Assembly: GCA_900088475.1 (NCBI GenBank)
Contig: FLMG01003238.1
Location: 1 to 15,728, forward strand
From: Hyphochytrium catenoides
Lineage: Eukaryota; Sar; Hyphochytriomycetes; Hyphochytriales; Hyphochytriaceae
Direction of reading: 5' to 3'
Length of the DNA: 15,728 nucleotides
In this document: positions 1 to 8,584 of the stretch, piece by piece
Layout of the letters: each line of letters opens with the position of its first letter
Position numbering within the stretch: position 1 is the first letter of the stretch
Notes under the pieces: generated by a model
Databases searched by the model: none
What the model was told of the DNA's origin: nothing
Seen by the model: the letters and a program-made list of their open reading frames with translations, nothing else
Program-made: the position numbers and the translations under genes

Positions 1-84
1 AGAGAGAGAGAGACAGAGCGAGAGGGAGAGAGAGAGACAGAGCGAGAGGGAGAGAGAGAAAGAGAAAGAGAGAAGAGAGAGAGT
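1..84. repeat. GA-rich microsatellite
   Basis: Imperfect (GA)n with occasional CA and GGG interruptions. It opens the window and runs into unique sequence near position 84. Similar purine tracts on this strand recur through most of the window. Confidence 0.9.
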
Positions 85-240
85 TGGTCTGTCAAGTTTT
101 CGAACCACTTCCCGCCCTATTTTCTCTGGTGTGTACGGTTAGCGGTTCTCGCTAACGGCTAGACATCTGAAGGTACGTAATATCTAGGGATTGCAGAGAT
201 AGCCGTTGAGGCCGTTAGTGGTTCATTGGCGGGAAAGGAG
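85..240. promoter_or_regulatory. Unique island with E2F-like and MYB-like sites
   Basis: This repeat-free island lies between two GA blocks. It contains TTCCCGCC at 109-116 and, in the opposite orientation, TTGGCGGGAAA at 226-236; both resemble E2F/DP sites. Between them are three YAACGG-type MYB cores: TAACGG at 153-158 and, on the minus strand, at 203-208 and 212-217. A perfect 7-bp hairpin (GTTAGCG/CGCTAAC, 5-base loop) spans 138-156. The sites are seen directly; a regulatory role is inference. The island could equally be intronic or exonic sequence of the minus-strand gene that may start at 642. Confidence 0.25.
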
Positions 241-560
241 AGAAAAGGAGAGAGAAAGAAAGAAAGAAGGAGAGGAGAGAGAGAGAGGAGAAGAGAAGAC
301 AGAGAAGACAGAGGAAGGAAAAGAAGAATGAGAAGAGATGAAAGAGAAAAGAGGAGGAGAGAGAGAGAGAGGTGAAAGACAAGAGAGATGGAAGCGAGAG
401 AAAGAAAGGAGGAGGAGAGAGGAGAACAATAAAAAGAGAACAGAAGAGAATGAGAGAAGAGAGAGAAAAAGCAAGAGACGAGACAGAACAGAAAGAGTCG
501 TGCTACTCTGCGGAGAGAGAGAGAGAGAGAGAGAGAGTAAAGAAGAGAGGAGAGCGAGGT
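241..560. repeat. GA-rich purine block
   Basis: About 320 bases of almost pure purine on the + strand, made of GAAAG, GGAGA and (GA)n units. No gene is supported on the + strand. On the minus strand the block would serve as a CT-rich intron if the exon ending at 571 is real. Confidence 0.75.
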
Positions 561-570
561 TCTTCTCTAC

Positions 571-642
571 CTCGTCGAAGTGTCGGTCGTAGTAAAGGTC
601 TAATGAAGCCAGAGAGAGCTGCATCGTGCTAGGCCGAGACAT
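571..642 (-). CDS. Possible first exon of an unrecognised minus-strand gene
   Basis: Reading down from 642, ATG opens 24 codons of ordinary composition (MSRPSTMQLSLASLDLYYDR, then HFDE). A splice-donor-like GTAGAG follows at 570-565, and beyond it the frame becomes Ser/Leu repeat encoded by the CT tract. An in-frame TGA lies upstream of the ATG, which supports this start. If real, the rest of the gene lies below 240 or outside the window. I recognise no family. The alternative is a chance open stretch. Confidence 0.3.
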
Positions 643-659
643 CCTTCGAGCGCCTAACC

Positions 660-2030
660 ATCGAGAGGTTGATGACTCTCATGTCAGTGTGTTCCTTCTT
701 CTTCTCCCTTCTTACCTCTTCTTCAGAAAGCTGCTACGCGTCGTCGTCTGCTCTTGCTGCCGGCTCGGAGAGCCCACGCAGAGCACTGAACCTCTTCCTC
801 CATGATCATCTTTGACCGATGGAGAGACCGAGATGGCGTTGGCTGTGAGGAATCACTGCCACGTTGTTGAGGACTGAGTACCTGTGCCGTCCTCCATCCT
901 CCGAAGCTGTTCCTGGCCGCTACTCAGGAGTCATCTCTGCTCCTCACGCACTGGATACGCCTCGTTCTGTCCATCCAAAGCCATCATCGCTCATCAGCAG
1001 GATGTAGACAGTGGCAAGGCCTAGAGCAGCACACGACCTGGCCAGTCTCCTCCTCGGCAGTAAGACTGGATGGCAGACGTCCTAGGCACAATCTTAGAGG
1101 TAAGGAGATTAGAAGAGAAGAACGGCATCCGCGACCCTCATCTCTGTCATCTGAAGAAGGATGAAGCTCTGCCTGGACAAACTCTGAAGAAGGACGGTGA
1201 TCAAGGCTCAACTTAACGGGTCAGCATGCCAAACATTAGAGCTTACTTCTTCCTCTTCAAGCGATGTGAGCGGAGGAGCTGCGGATGCCAAACAACTCTT
1301 CAAAGGCCAGCATTTGCCCGGCAAGGCCGCCCCCCGATAAGGCTAAGAAGGTCTACGTCCCGGAGGCCAGCGGACGTCTCTTGGTCTCAAGGTTAATAGA
1401 TCTTAGCCTTTATCCTTGGCCTGCGCTGGACGGTCAATCCGTGCTCACAGCTTCTCTTTAACCTTCTGAAGAGTTGTTTGGCATCCGCACGCGGCTCACA
1501 AGGCTTGAAGACGAAGAACTAAGCTCTAGACTATTGCTTTCATCGTAGGCAAAAGAAGAAAGACGTCTAGGATCGGCGGAGAGAGAGACTCTTCCTCACT
1601 TTGCCTGCCTCTTCCTCTATCATCTGCCTACCACTACGTTGGATTTGAAAGATCCACGCCGGGCTTGCAGGTCATCAAGAGTAGATCAAGAGCGGCCATC
1701 ACCTGCTCAACATAAACTTCTTCTTCTTCATCACAGAAGAAGAGGACAATCGAGATGAAGCAGCTCCTTCCGACGTTCGAGCCTCTGCAGAAGAGCCAGT
1801 GATTGCCTTCTTCTCCTTCAGTTAACATCCACTTTATCCTGAGCGATAGGACTGATGCTGCTCCGTCTGATGAGCAAAGCTGAAGGATTCTCAGCAACGC
1901 GCACAGGTTATAGCTATGTCTTTTGTTCCAACGGAGCTCCTGCGGCACCTTTTTCTTCACCAGCCTCTTTCTTGCTTCCTCTGTTCTTTCCCCTTTTTCT
2001 CCATTGGCCAGGCCTCCAGCCTCTTTGTCT
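660..2030. other. Unique region without a recognised gene
   Basis: Mixed-composition sequence with few long repeats. Short open frames exist on both strands (for example 984-1211 and 1634-2077, both minus), but none shows a recognisable domain or a convincing chain of splice sites. A + strand stretch from 1916 reads MSFVPTELLRHLF, faintly like the start of an F-box, and breaks down into CT-encoded repeat. The foldback at 1237-1528 is the clearest structure here. Confidence 0.5.
1237..1528. repeat. Foldback (large inverted repeat)
   Basis: The outer arms 1237-1271 and 1494-1528 are reverse complements at about 31 of 35 positions. The inner arms 1281-1302 and 1467-1488 are perfect over 22 bases (GCGGATGCCAAACAACTCTT plus CA). 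A further weaker pair is GATAAGGCTAAGA at 1336-1348 against TCTTAGCCTTTATC at 1401-1414. The whole ~290-base unit could fold into one long hairpin. This suits a foldback/MITE-like element or a hairpin RNA. No transposase frame is seen and no target-site duplication was identified. Confidence 0.7.
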
Positions 2031-2754
2031 GTGGCACATCGTGTGTCTCTCTCTTTCTCTCTTCTTCTCTCTCCCACTGTCTGTCCGTCTCTCTCTCTCT
2101 CTTTGCCTTGCTGGCGCGTCTGTTTGACATGAGACAGGGCAACCAGTAGTGTTCTTTTCTGGTTTATAGCTTAATATCCTCCTTCTAAACTCCCACTTGC
2201 CCTTCTCTCTTTCTCTCTCTCTTCAGTCTCTTATCAAAACCTCTTTCTCCGAGAAGGAGGAAGAGAGAAAGAGGAATGGGAGAGAGAGAGCTAGGGAAGA
2301 GGGATGATCCTACTTTAAGAGAGAGAAGAGAGGAAACTTGAACAAAATGAAGGGAAAAAAACTGCCTCAAAAACAAACGCCCACCAGGAAGTGACGACTC
2401 CTTTCTTCCTCTGTCTCCGTCTCTCTTTCGTTAGAGGCTCTTTCCTTCTTTCTCTCTTTTCCCTCTTTTCTCTCTTCTTCATCGCCCTACAAAGAAAATC
2501 CAAGTGATTCCCGTGTCTCGGCGGGGTAAAAATGCAAAACAGGAGAGTTTTTCTCAGTCCTCTCTCTCTCTTTCTCTCAATCTCTTTCCCTCGTAATAAC
2601 TCAGAAGTTCCCCCAACTGCCCCTGACCTCGCCTTCACCTTCTCGTTGTCCTTGTCTGTCTTCCCAGTTGTTGCCTACTTCTCCCTTTGTCTCTCTTTTT
2701 CTCTCTCTCTCTCTCTTTCTCTCTTTCTGTCTTCTTCCTCCGTCTTTCCGTCCG
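2030..2754. other. CT-rich spacer downstream of the bHLH-PAS gene
   Basis: Pyrimidine-rich sequence with (CT)n at about 2043-2105, 2205-2225, 2555-2580 and 2690-2730, broken by a purine patch at 2255-2345. Open frames on both strands are Ser/Leu or Arg/Glu repeats and give no credible gene. It probably contains the 3' end of the bHLH-PAS transcript. I could not place a polyadenylation signal. Confidence 0.5.
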
Positions 2755-3846
2755 TCACATAAAGAAATGCTGCTGGTGCAGTTGGTGCTGCTGTGGAGGA
2801 GGAAGACTGGAAGTTGGCGTCGGAGGTTGACCAGGAACAGAAGAAGAAGGAGAGACGCCCATTGTGGGCTGAGAAGAGAGAGGGAGAGACGAAGAAGACG
2901 CAGAAGAGAAAGAAGACGGCACCGGGAGAGACGAGGGAAGAGGATATCCTCCTCCACCTCCTCTTCCCGTCATTGTCCCTGTAGGAGAGGGAGAAGAGGG
3001 AGAGGGAACAGTGGTCGTGTTCTCTTCATCCACGGGGAGAGCCGCACAGGAGAGAGAAGAAGGAAAGCCTTGTCCGTCTCTCACGAGAGAGAGCATGAGA
3101 CAGACAGAGGTCGGCTTTCTCTTCAGCATCCACTTGAGCGTGGAGAAGATGACAGAGCTACTGCCCTGGACCAATTTCCTCAGCATTTCCTGAAGATGCG
3201 TGCTCTGGGTAGGGAGACAGAGAGAGAGAATGCTCTGTCCGCAGATGAAAGAGGGAGAAGAGACAGAGAGAAGAGTGAGAAATTGCTTATTGCAATCGAG
3301 AAAGAGTCCGTCAAAGGAGCAAATTGCCATAGGAACCGCACAATCTTGGAAGAGATTGTGAAATGTTGCGCTGGTACCGCGAATGTACGTGGAAGAGAGT
3401 TCTCCCGCAACTCTCTCTCTTTCTCTCTCTCCTCCTCCTCCTCCTCCTGCCCCTGAGGGGGCGGTGATATTTGCGGAATCACGGGGAGAAGAGGAAGGAT
3501 TGGGGAGAGAGGAAGCAGGGAAGAAAGCTCCGGACGAAGAAGAAGAGAGAGGAGAACGCGCAGCTAACATCGCAGCTGGAGAACCGCCTGGCCAAAGTTG
3601 GGCCCGCGCGTAGAGGTCAGGGGAGAGGAGAAATGAGGGGAGAGAGGGAGTAAGACCCGGGAGAGAGAGAGAGAGAGAAAGAGAAAGCAGGTATGCGAAG
3701 TTTAATAGGGAGAGAGAAAGAGAAAAGGGTAATTAGTGCTTCGTAGGGAAAACTTGAGAGGAGAATAAAGCGCAAAGCTTGAAGTAGAAACAGGGCCGAG
3801 GACGCAGTCGAAGTGAAAGAGAGCAGAAAAGAGAAACTAGGACAAT

Positions 3847-3894
<48 letters not shown>

Positions 3895-5203
3895 CCGTAG
3901 AAGGGAGACTAAAAACCATGCGAGACGGGCAATAGACACGACGATGCGTAGATAATAGAAAGGGAAGAGAGAGGGAGAAGGAACAGGGTGTAAAAACGAC
4001 AGAGAGGAAGACAAAGCTGATCATAAAGAAAGAAGGATAGTAAGATGAAGAGGTATCGGAAGAACGGAGAGAGGCAGGAAAGAGAGAGATGGAAGAAAGA
4101 AAGAGAGAGACCGAGAGAAGAGGACAAGGACTAGGACTAGACAAAAAAAATGAGCTCTGCTCACCAAGAGTAACTTGCTGCTTGAAGATCTCCAGGTGGT
4201 TGACTTTCCTCTCCAATTCTGCGACGTACTCCAGCGTGGAAGAGAGAATGTGATGTTTCTCTCTCCTGACCACGCAGCCCGCCGTCTCCAGTCTTCCTCT
4301 CAATCTATGGAGGAGGTCGGTGATCCTCTTCATTCTCTTTTTCTCTCTCAGATTGTGAATCTGTTTCTTTGTGAGGGCTTTACTGTCTTCCCCTCCCTCT
4401 TCGTCGTCCTCTCTCTCTCTTTCTCTCCCTCCATCTTCTCCTCTAGAATTAAAGGAACGGGGAGTATCGTCGTCATTCCCGTCATTATCATCGTCAGAGT
4501 CCTCACCATAGCCTTCATCTTCTCCTCTTTCTCTCTCTTTTCTCTCCTCAAGAGAGAGAGAGACACGACTGCCCTCTCCCCCGATAATTCCTTTCCTTTC
4601 CTGGTCTGAAGGAGCAGGAAGAGGGGGAGGCACCGTAGTAGAAGAGGAGGAAGATGAGGAAGAGCCTTTCCTATAGATTTTCCTATTTGGTGCACCGTTC
4701 TCTTCTCTCTTCTCTGCTACTCCTCCTTTCTCCTCGGTACTAGGCCTTCTGTCTCTTGAAACTTCTCTCTCTTCCTCTCTCTTATTTCCTTCTCTCTCTC
4801 CTTCTGTCACAACCTCCACTGGGCGCTTCCAAGGAAGAGGAGCAGCAAAGGAAGAGGCAGGTGGCGGAGGAGGAACAGAGGAGGGCTGAGAAGAGAAAGA
4901 GGAAAACGATGCGCCGGAGAGAGAAGGAGAGAAAAACATTCTCTCCCCTGCTATTCCTTGAGCTGGTGGATAGGCTGAATTAAGAGGAAAGGCTCCTCCT
5001 CCTCCTCCTGGTAAGCGAGAGAGAGAGAGAGAGGGAGAAGAAGAGAAGAGACTTCCTGCTGCTGGTCCTCTCACAGCTGAGGGAGGAAGATTCTGGAAGG
5101 AAGCGGCGGTGGGAACCATGAAGCCCGTCAGAGAGGGAGGAAGACGCCGAGAGAGAGGATTGTCTCCCAAAGAGAGAGACGCAGAGCCCTGTGTCATACT
5201 CAT
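2755..5203 (-). CDS. bHLH-PAS transcription factor (two exons)
   Basis: Exon 1 is 5203..4165 and exon 2 is 3587..2755, joined across GTGAGC...GGCCAG in phase 1. The product is 623 residues, ending in TGA. Residues 1-275 are low complexity: Ser/Pro/Gly-rich, a Ser8 run near 181, and acidic patches near 228-246 and 259-273. The bHLH domain spans about 278-330. Its basic region reads KKQIHNLREKKRMKRI, helix 1 is TDLLHRLRGRLETAG, and helix 2 begins at EKHHILSSTLEYVAEL and runs on as a coiled coil to about 345. A Ser/Gly linker leads to one PAS domain at about 421-533 (core CAVPMAICSFDGLFLDCN), followed by a Ser/Pro/Gln tail. The family binds E-box DNA as dimers in the nucleus; PAS mediates dimerisation or sensing. 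Stramenopile proteins of this layout include the diatom clock factor RITMO1; orthology is not shown. The start at 5203 lacks the repeat-encoded SLSL seen upstream. A second ATG two codons on is also possible. Confidence 0.85.
3588..4164 (-). other. Intron of the bHLH-PAS gene
   Basis: 577 bases, donor GTGAGC at 4164 and acceptor GGCCAG ending at 3588. On the sense strand it is CT-rich, with a (CT)n tract at 3857-3890 next to (TG)n and a long pyrimidine run before the acceptor. Two further AGs, at 3576 and 3564, would also keep the frame. A weaker donor (GTTACT at 4174) would not match the phase of exon 2. Confidence 0.75.
3847..3890. repeat. (CA)n followed by (GA)n
   Basis: A short CA run at 3847-3856 runs directly into about 17 GA units. 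It lies inside the bHLH-PAS intron, where the sense strand reads CT then TG. Confidence 0.9.
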
Positions 5204-5272
5204 ACTGGGCGGATGGGAGAGAGAAATGTTTGTGTGTGTGGGCGGGAGAGAGAGAGAGAAACACGAAACACC

Positions 5273-5275
<3 letters not shown>

Positions 5276-5322
<47 letters not shown>

Positions 5323-5335
5323 GAGAGAGAGAGAG
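5276..5335. repeat. (GA)n microsatellite upstream of the bHLH-PAS start
   Basis: About 29 GA units with one GGG interruption, 75-130 bases upstream of the chosen ATG. In the minus-strand frame it would encode a Ser-Leu run, so an upstream ATG at 5344 would add 47 repeat-derived residues. I treat it as 5' UTR or promoter. Confidence 0.9.
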
Positions 5336-5460
5336 CAAGAGCAAGCGGGAAGCAGAAATGGGGGAATGCAGGTGAGCTTTTAGCCGTGGAGCGGATTAAG
5401 CAAGGGAATGAGAGGAGGACTAATAACGGAGAAAACTGTGTGTGTTCGTGTGAGTGAGAG

Positions 5461-5492
<32 letters not shown>

Positions 5493-5840
5493 ATGTCGGC
5501 GGCAAGAGAGAGAGAGAGAGTCCAAATTTCCACGAGCCTATTGGCACCTTAACAAACCCCTGTTCTCTCTTTGACGAAATACAGCGCTCGCTCTCTCTCT
5601 CTCTCTTCTGCTCTTTCTCTCTCTCTTCCTCTCCATCTTCCATTTTCCATCTCCCTTCCTGAGGCTCGTCTCCTTACCTTCTATTGCCCATCAACTCCGC
5701 AGGCGGCTGTCGCGGTTGAGGTCCCTCTCCTCCCATCATCACACTCCCCAACATCAGAGCGCCACCACGGCGCCGGGAGAAGACACCGAGATCTGGAGAA
5801 AGACAATGTCAGGAAGAGAGACCAAAAGAAGAAAAGGAAG
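5336..5840. other. Upstream region of the bHLH-PAS gene, repeat-rich
   Basis: A mix of unique islands (5350-5450, 5525-5580, 5650-5810) and GA or CT tracts. The promoter of the minus-strand bHLH-PAS gene should lie here, but I see no clear TATA box. On the + strand, ATGGGGGAATGCAG at 5358 precedes donor-like GTGAGC at 5372, which could be chance. No gene is supported. Confidence 0.35.

Positions 5841-5844
<4 letters not shown>

Positions 5845-5880
<36 letters not shown>
5845..5880. repeat. (GA)n microsatellite
   Basis: An unbroken run of about 18 GA units on the + strand. Confidence 0.9.
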
Positions 5881-5882
<2 letters not shown>

Positions 5883-6247
5883 AACACAGGGACAAGAGAC
5901 AGAGAGAGGTGTTTATTAGTACTTTCTCTGTTTCAAATATCCCGTTCAGCCCCTTTTGCCATGATCTCACTATGTTTTCATAAACAAGAAGAAATAGAGA
6001 AGGTGACAGATGTATCCCGGAAGAGAGAGACACCGAGAGAGAGAGAGAGAAAGAGGGACAGAGAGAGAGAGAGAAAGAGGAAAGACAAGCATCTCCAACA
6101 TACCTGTCCTTCTCCTCCTTTCTTCTCCTGTCTTTGTCTCTTTTTTCTGATGTTCCGTCTTCGGTCACCGCTGCTTTGCAAGAGGAAACCTTCCTCTCCT
6201 TCCGAGCTCATCCACTCCAGCGATTCTGCATCTTTGACTCTCTTCTT

Positions 6248-6314
6248 CTATTTCTCTTTTCTTCTTTTTTTCTATTGAAGCTTCCAATCCGTCTCGACCA
6301 AGTTTCTTGAGCTC
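6248..6314 (-). CDS. Possible terminal exon of an unrecognised minus-strand gene
   Basis: On the minus strand the pyrimidine-rich acceptor TTTCTTTCTTTGCCGTAG, with CTAATAA upstream as a possible branch site, precedes 22 codons and TAG. The peptide is ELKKLGRDGLEASIEKKKRK then EK, a plausible Lys-rich C-terminus. Further up the same strand, 6506-7147 is open for 213 codons and includes non-repeat stretches such as TTGVWLADQETRKTGEGPF and ADQGIEGLVCSLSGTVALAG, which could be exons of the same gene. No family is recognised. The + strand is also open here (FQSVSTKFLELLRQRKKEHR from 6282), so the strand is not certain. Confidence 0.25.
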
Positions 6315-6367
6315 CTACGGCAAAGAAAGAAAGAACATCGGAAGAGACCAGCCGGCTTATTAGCAAA

Positions 6368-6370
<3 letters not shown>

Positions 6371-6412
<42 letters not shown>
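6371..6412. repeat. (GA)n microsatellite
   Basis: An unbroken run of about 21 GA units. It would be intronic CT if the minus-strand exon at 6248-6314 is real. Confidence 0.9.
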
Positions 6413-6415
<3 letters not shown>

Positions 6416-6572
6416 CAATTGAGGACGGGATGCAGCAAGGTGAGAACAGTGACCAGGCCTTCATTCAAACAATTCTGCAGTCCAGAAGACAAAGAGATAC
6501 TGAGCTCACACACGCAGAGAAAGTGGAAAAAGAGAAAGAACCAGAGAGAAGAGAGAAAGGGAGAGGAGATCA

Positions 6573-6575
<3 letters not shown>

Positions 6576-6609
<34 letters not shown>
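6576..6609. repeat. (GA)n microsatellite
   Basis: An unbroken run of about 17 GA units on the + strand. Confidence 0.9.
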
Positions 6610-6614
<5 letters not shown>

Positions 6615-7394
6615 GTAAGGAAAGGCTCGGCCAGATTCACACCTTTTTCAGATTGATCACCCGCCAGCGCAACTGTGCCGCTCAGCGAACAAACGAGTCC
6701 CTCGATTCCTTGATCTGCGTTCTCTTTCTCTCTCTCTCTCCTACTACAGCGCAGGATCAAGGGCAGAGAGAGAGAGAAACACAAAGAGGAAGAAGAGGCG
6801 GAGAAAGACGCACGAACTGAGATCTGCCGAGAAAGAGCGAGGGAGGAAGAGAGAAATGGGCCCTCGCCGGTCTTTCTTGTTTCCTGATCTGCTAGCCACA
6901 CACCAGTAGTCTTTGAGAAGAGAGAGAGAAAGAAAGAGAGAGGAGATGAGTATGTGATGACAAGAGAAGAAGAGAGAAGAGTTTTTATGCCATACAACGA
7001 ATGCTGCACGGCAGGTCTTCTTGGTCTGGCTTGAAGAATTCCAGCGCAATGAGGATGAGAAGCAGGAGAGAGAGAGAAAGGGAACAGAGAGAGAGAGAGG
7101 GAAGAGAGAGAGAGAGCAGAGAGAAAAGATAGACAGAGAACGTACACAGCTTGGTCTGGAAGGTAAGGATGGAGTCAGGAGAGACGAGAAGAGGTACAAA
7201 GGCAAGCAGGAGGGGTTAAAGGTTATGATGGGAGGAGCATCGTAGAGAGAAGCAGACAAAAACCGAGAAAGAGAGAGAGACAGAACAAAAGAGAGAGAAA
7301 AAGAGAGAACAGCTGAAGAGAGGAGAGACCCAAATCTCAGAGGAGGCAGAATGATCGAAGAAGGTGGTTGGTTGACGGTGATCAGCAGGCGAAG

Positions 7395-8092
7395 ATGGCG
7401 AAAGAGCTAGCCATAAATGCTCCGTTCTTAACAGTTGAAGGGGAACCAGAACCGAGGAGAGAGAGAGAAAAGAGAGAGAGAGAGAGACAAGACTGTCCCC
7501 CTGACCCAGTTGGTCCAGTCTCTAGATTTATTCCCTGGGCCGTTCTTCTGTCTCTTCTCTCCTCGTCCTTTTCCTCTTGTTATGTCAGTCTCTCATTCTT
7601 CTCTCTCTCTGGCGCGCTCTCTCGATAGCTCTAAAAAGAAAGAGCTCACTCCACTCTCTCTTTCCTCTTTTCTCTCTCTGTCTGCGTGGCTGCATTCTCT
7701 CTCTCTTCCAGATAAATGTGAGGCACAATGACTGTGACGTCTCCCTCGCTCTCTCTCTTGATTTCCGTCCTAGGGACCCTCTCGCGGCTTCTCCTTTCTT
7801 TCTGTCTTCACCTTTTTTGAGCTTTGGAATCTCTCTCTCTTTCATCATTTATGAGAGACGCTTATGCACAAGACGAGGTCCCACTCCGTCTCTCTCTCGC
7901 TCTTTGTGATGGTTTCTTGCTCACCCTCTCTCTCTTCTTCTCTCTCTCTCTCGTTTCTTTCTTTCTCTCTCCTTACTCCTTATTTTCTCTCTCTCTCTTC
8001 CAACTCCTCTCTTGTATCTCTCTCTACGTCTCTCTCTCTTCTTTTACAAATAATTGCTGCAGGATGAGGAGCTGGGTCTTGGACTAAGCTGA
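7395..8092 (+). CDS. Possible multi-exon + strand gene, unresolved
   Basis: An ATG in a good context (GCGAAGATGG) opens MAKELAINAPFLTVEGEPEP at 7395 before a GA tract. Downstream, the + strand is CT-rich and carries acceptor-like sites: CTGACCCAG before LVQSLDLFPGPFFCLFSP near 7510, CTCTTCCAG near 7712, and TTTACAAATAATTGCTGCAG ending at 8062. The last precedes DEELGLGLS and TGA at 8090-8092. I could not connect these pieces in one consistent frame, so the span marks only the outer limits. No family is recognised. The minus strand is also open over part of this region. Confidence 0.25.
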
Positions 8093-8168
8093 TGGATGTA
8101 AGGGCAACTTCTCTCTTTGGAAACCACGTTATAAGGCTGCCGTCCATCATCTTTCCTATAGGAAACTC

Positions 8169-8173
<5 letters not shown>

Positions 8174-8203
<30 letters not shown>
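8174..8203. repeat. (CT)n microsatellite
   Basis: About 14 CT units on the + strand, followed by TTTTTTTTCTCTTACAATAG. Together these look like a strong + strand splice acceptor ending at 8224. Confidence 0.9.
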
Positions 8204-8205
<2 letters not shown>

Positions 8206-8224
8206 TTTTTTTCTCTTACAATAG

Positions 8225-8314
8225 TCTTCCCCTCTGTGGCTTTGGTTCTTGATATCTCTTCCAAGACTCTCTCTTGCTTCGTGACTGCCTTTCGGGTGTC
8301 AGTTGAATTGATGA
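8225..8314 (+). CDS. Possible internal exon, + strand (contested)
   Basis: A 90-base stretch lies between a strong acceptor (pyrimidine run then CAATAG at 8219-8224) and donor GTAAGC at 8315. Only one + frame is open through it, reading FPSVALVLDISSKTLSCFVT then AFRVSVELM, phase 1 at both ends. The minus strand over 8288-8220 is also open and ends at its own donor, GTAAGAG at 8219. Either strand could be the real one. No domain is recognised. Confidence 0.25.
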
Positions 8315-8365
8315 GTAAGCGCATGGTAGGAAAGAGAAACGAACAGAAACGCAATCACAGTAAAA

Positions 8366-8370
<5 letters not shown>

Positions 8371-8402
<32 letters not shown>
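8371..8402. repeat. (GA)n microsatellite
   Basis: About 16 GA units on the + strand. Confidence 0.9.
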
Positions 8403-8406
<4 letters not shown>

Positions 8407-8584
8407 GAGAGACAGAGAGGGAGAAGGAGGACCTCTTACTCTCTGCAGAGACCAAGAGAACGGAGGCGACGAAAGGGAATGAAGTAGACAGAGAGAGGAG
8501 AGAGAGAGAGGAGAGAGAGAGAGGAGAGAGAGAGAGAAGAGAGAGAGCGAGGGAGAGTGTACATAAGACGTCTCTCTCTTGTAC

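Noticed and set aside
1916-1990. F-box start MSFVPTELLRHLF on the + strand
   Set aside because: Only about a dozen residues resemble the motif, and the frame then becomes repeat-encoded with no splice site that rescues the rest.
2668-3456. 262-residue + strand ORF rich in Arg and Glu
   Set aside because: It is the antisense shadow of the PAS exon and its Ser/Pro-rich tail; the composition comes from GA-rich codons.
3617-5344. A single 575-residue minus-strand protein through the bHLH region
   Set aside because: Its first 47 codons are Ser/Leu repeat from a CT tract, and the last ~180 are intron sequence after the GTGAGC donor. Splicing to the PAS exon gives a much better protein.
5571-6278. 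235-residue + strand ORF
   Set aside because: Most of it is Ser/Leu or Arg/Glu dipeptide repeat from CT and GA tracts, with no domain. Some short islands may be real exons but not as one frame.
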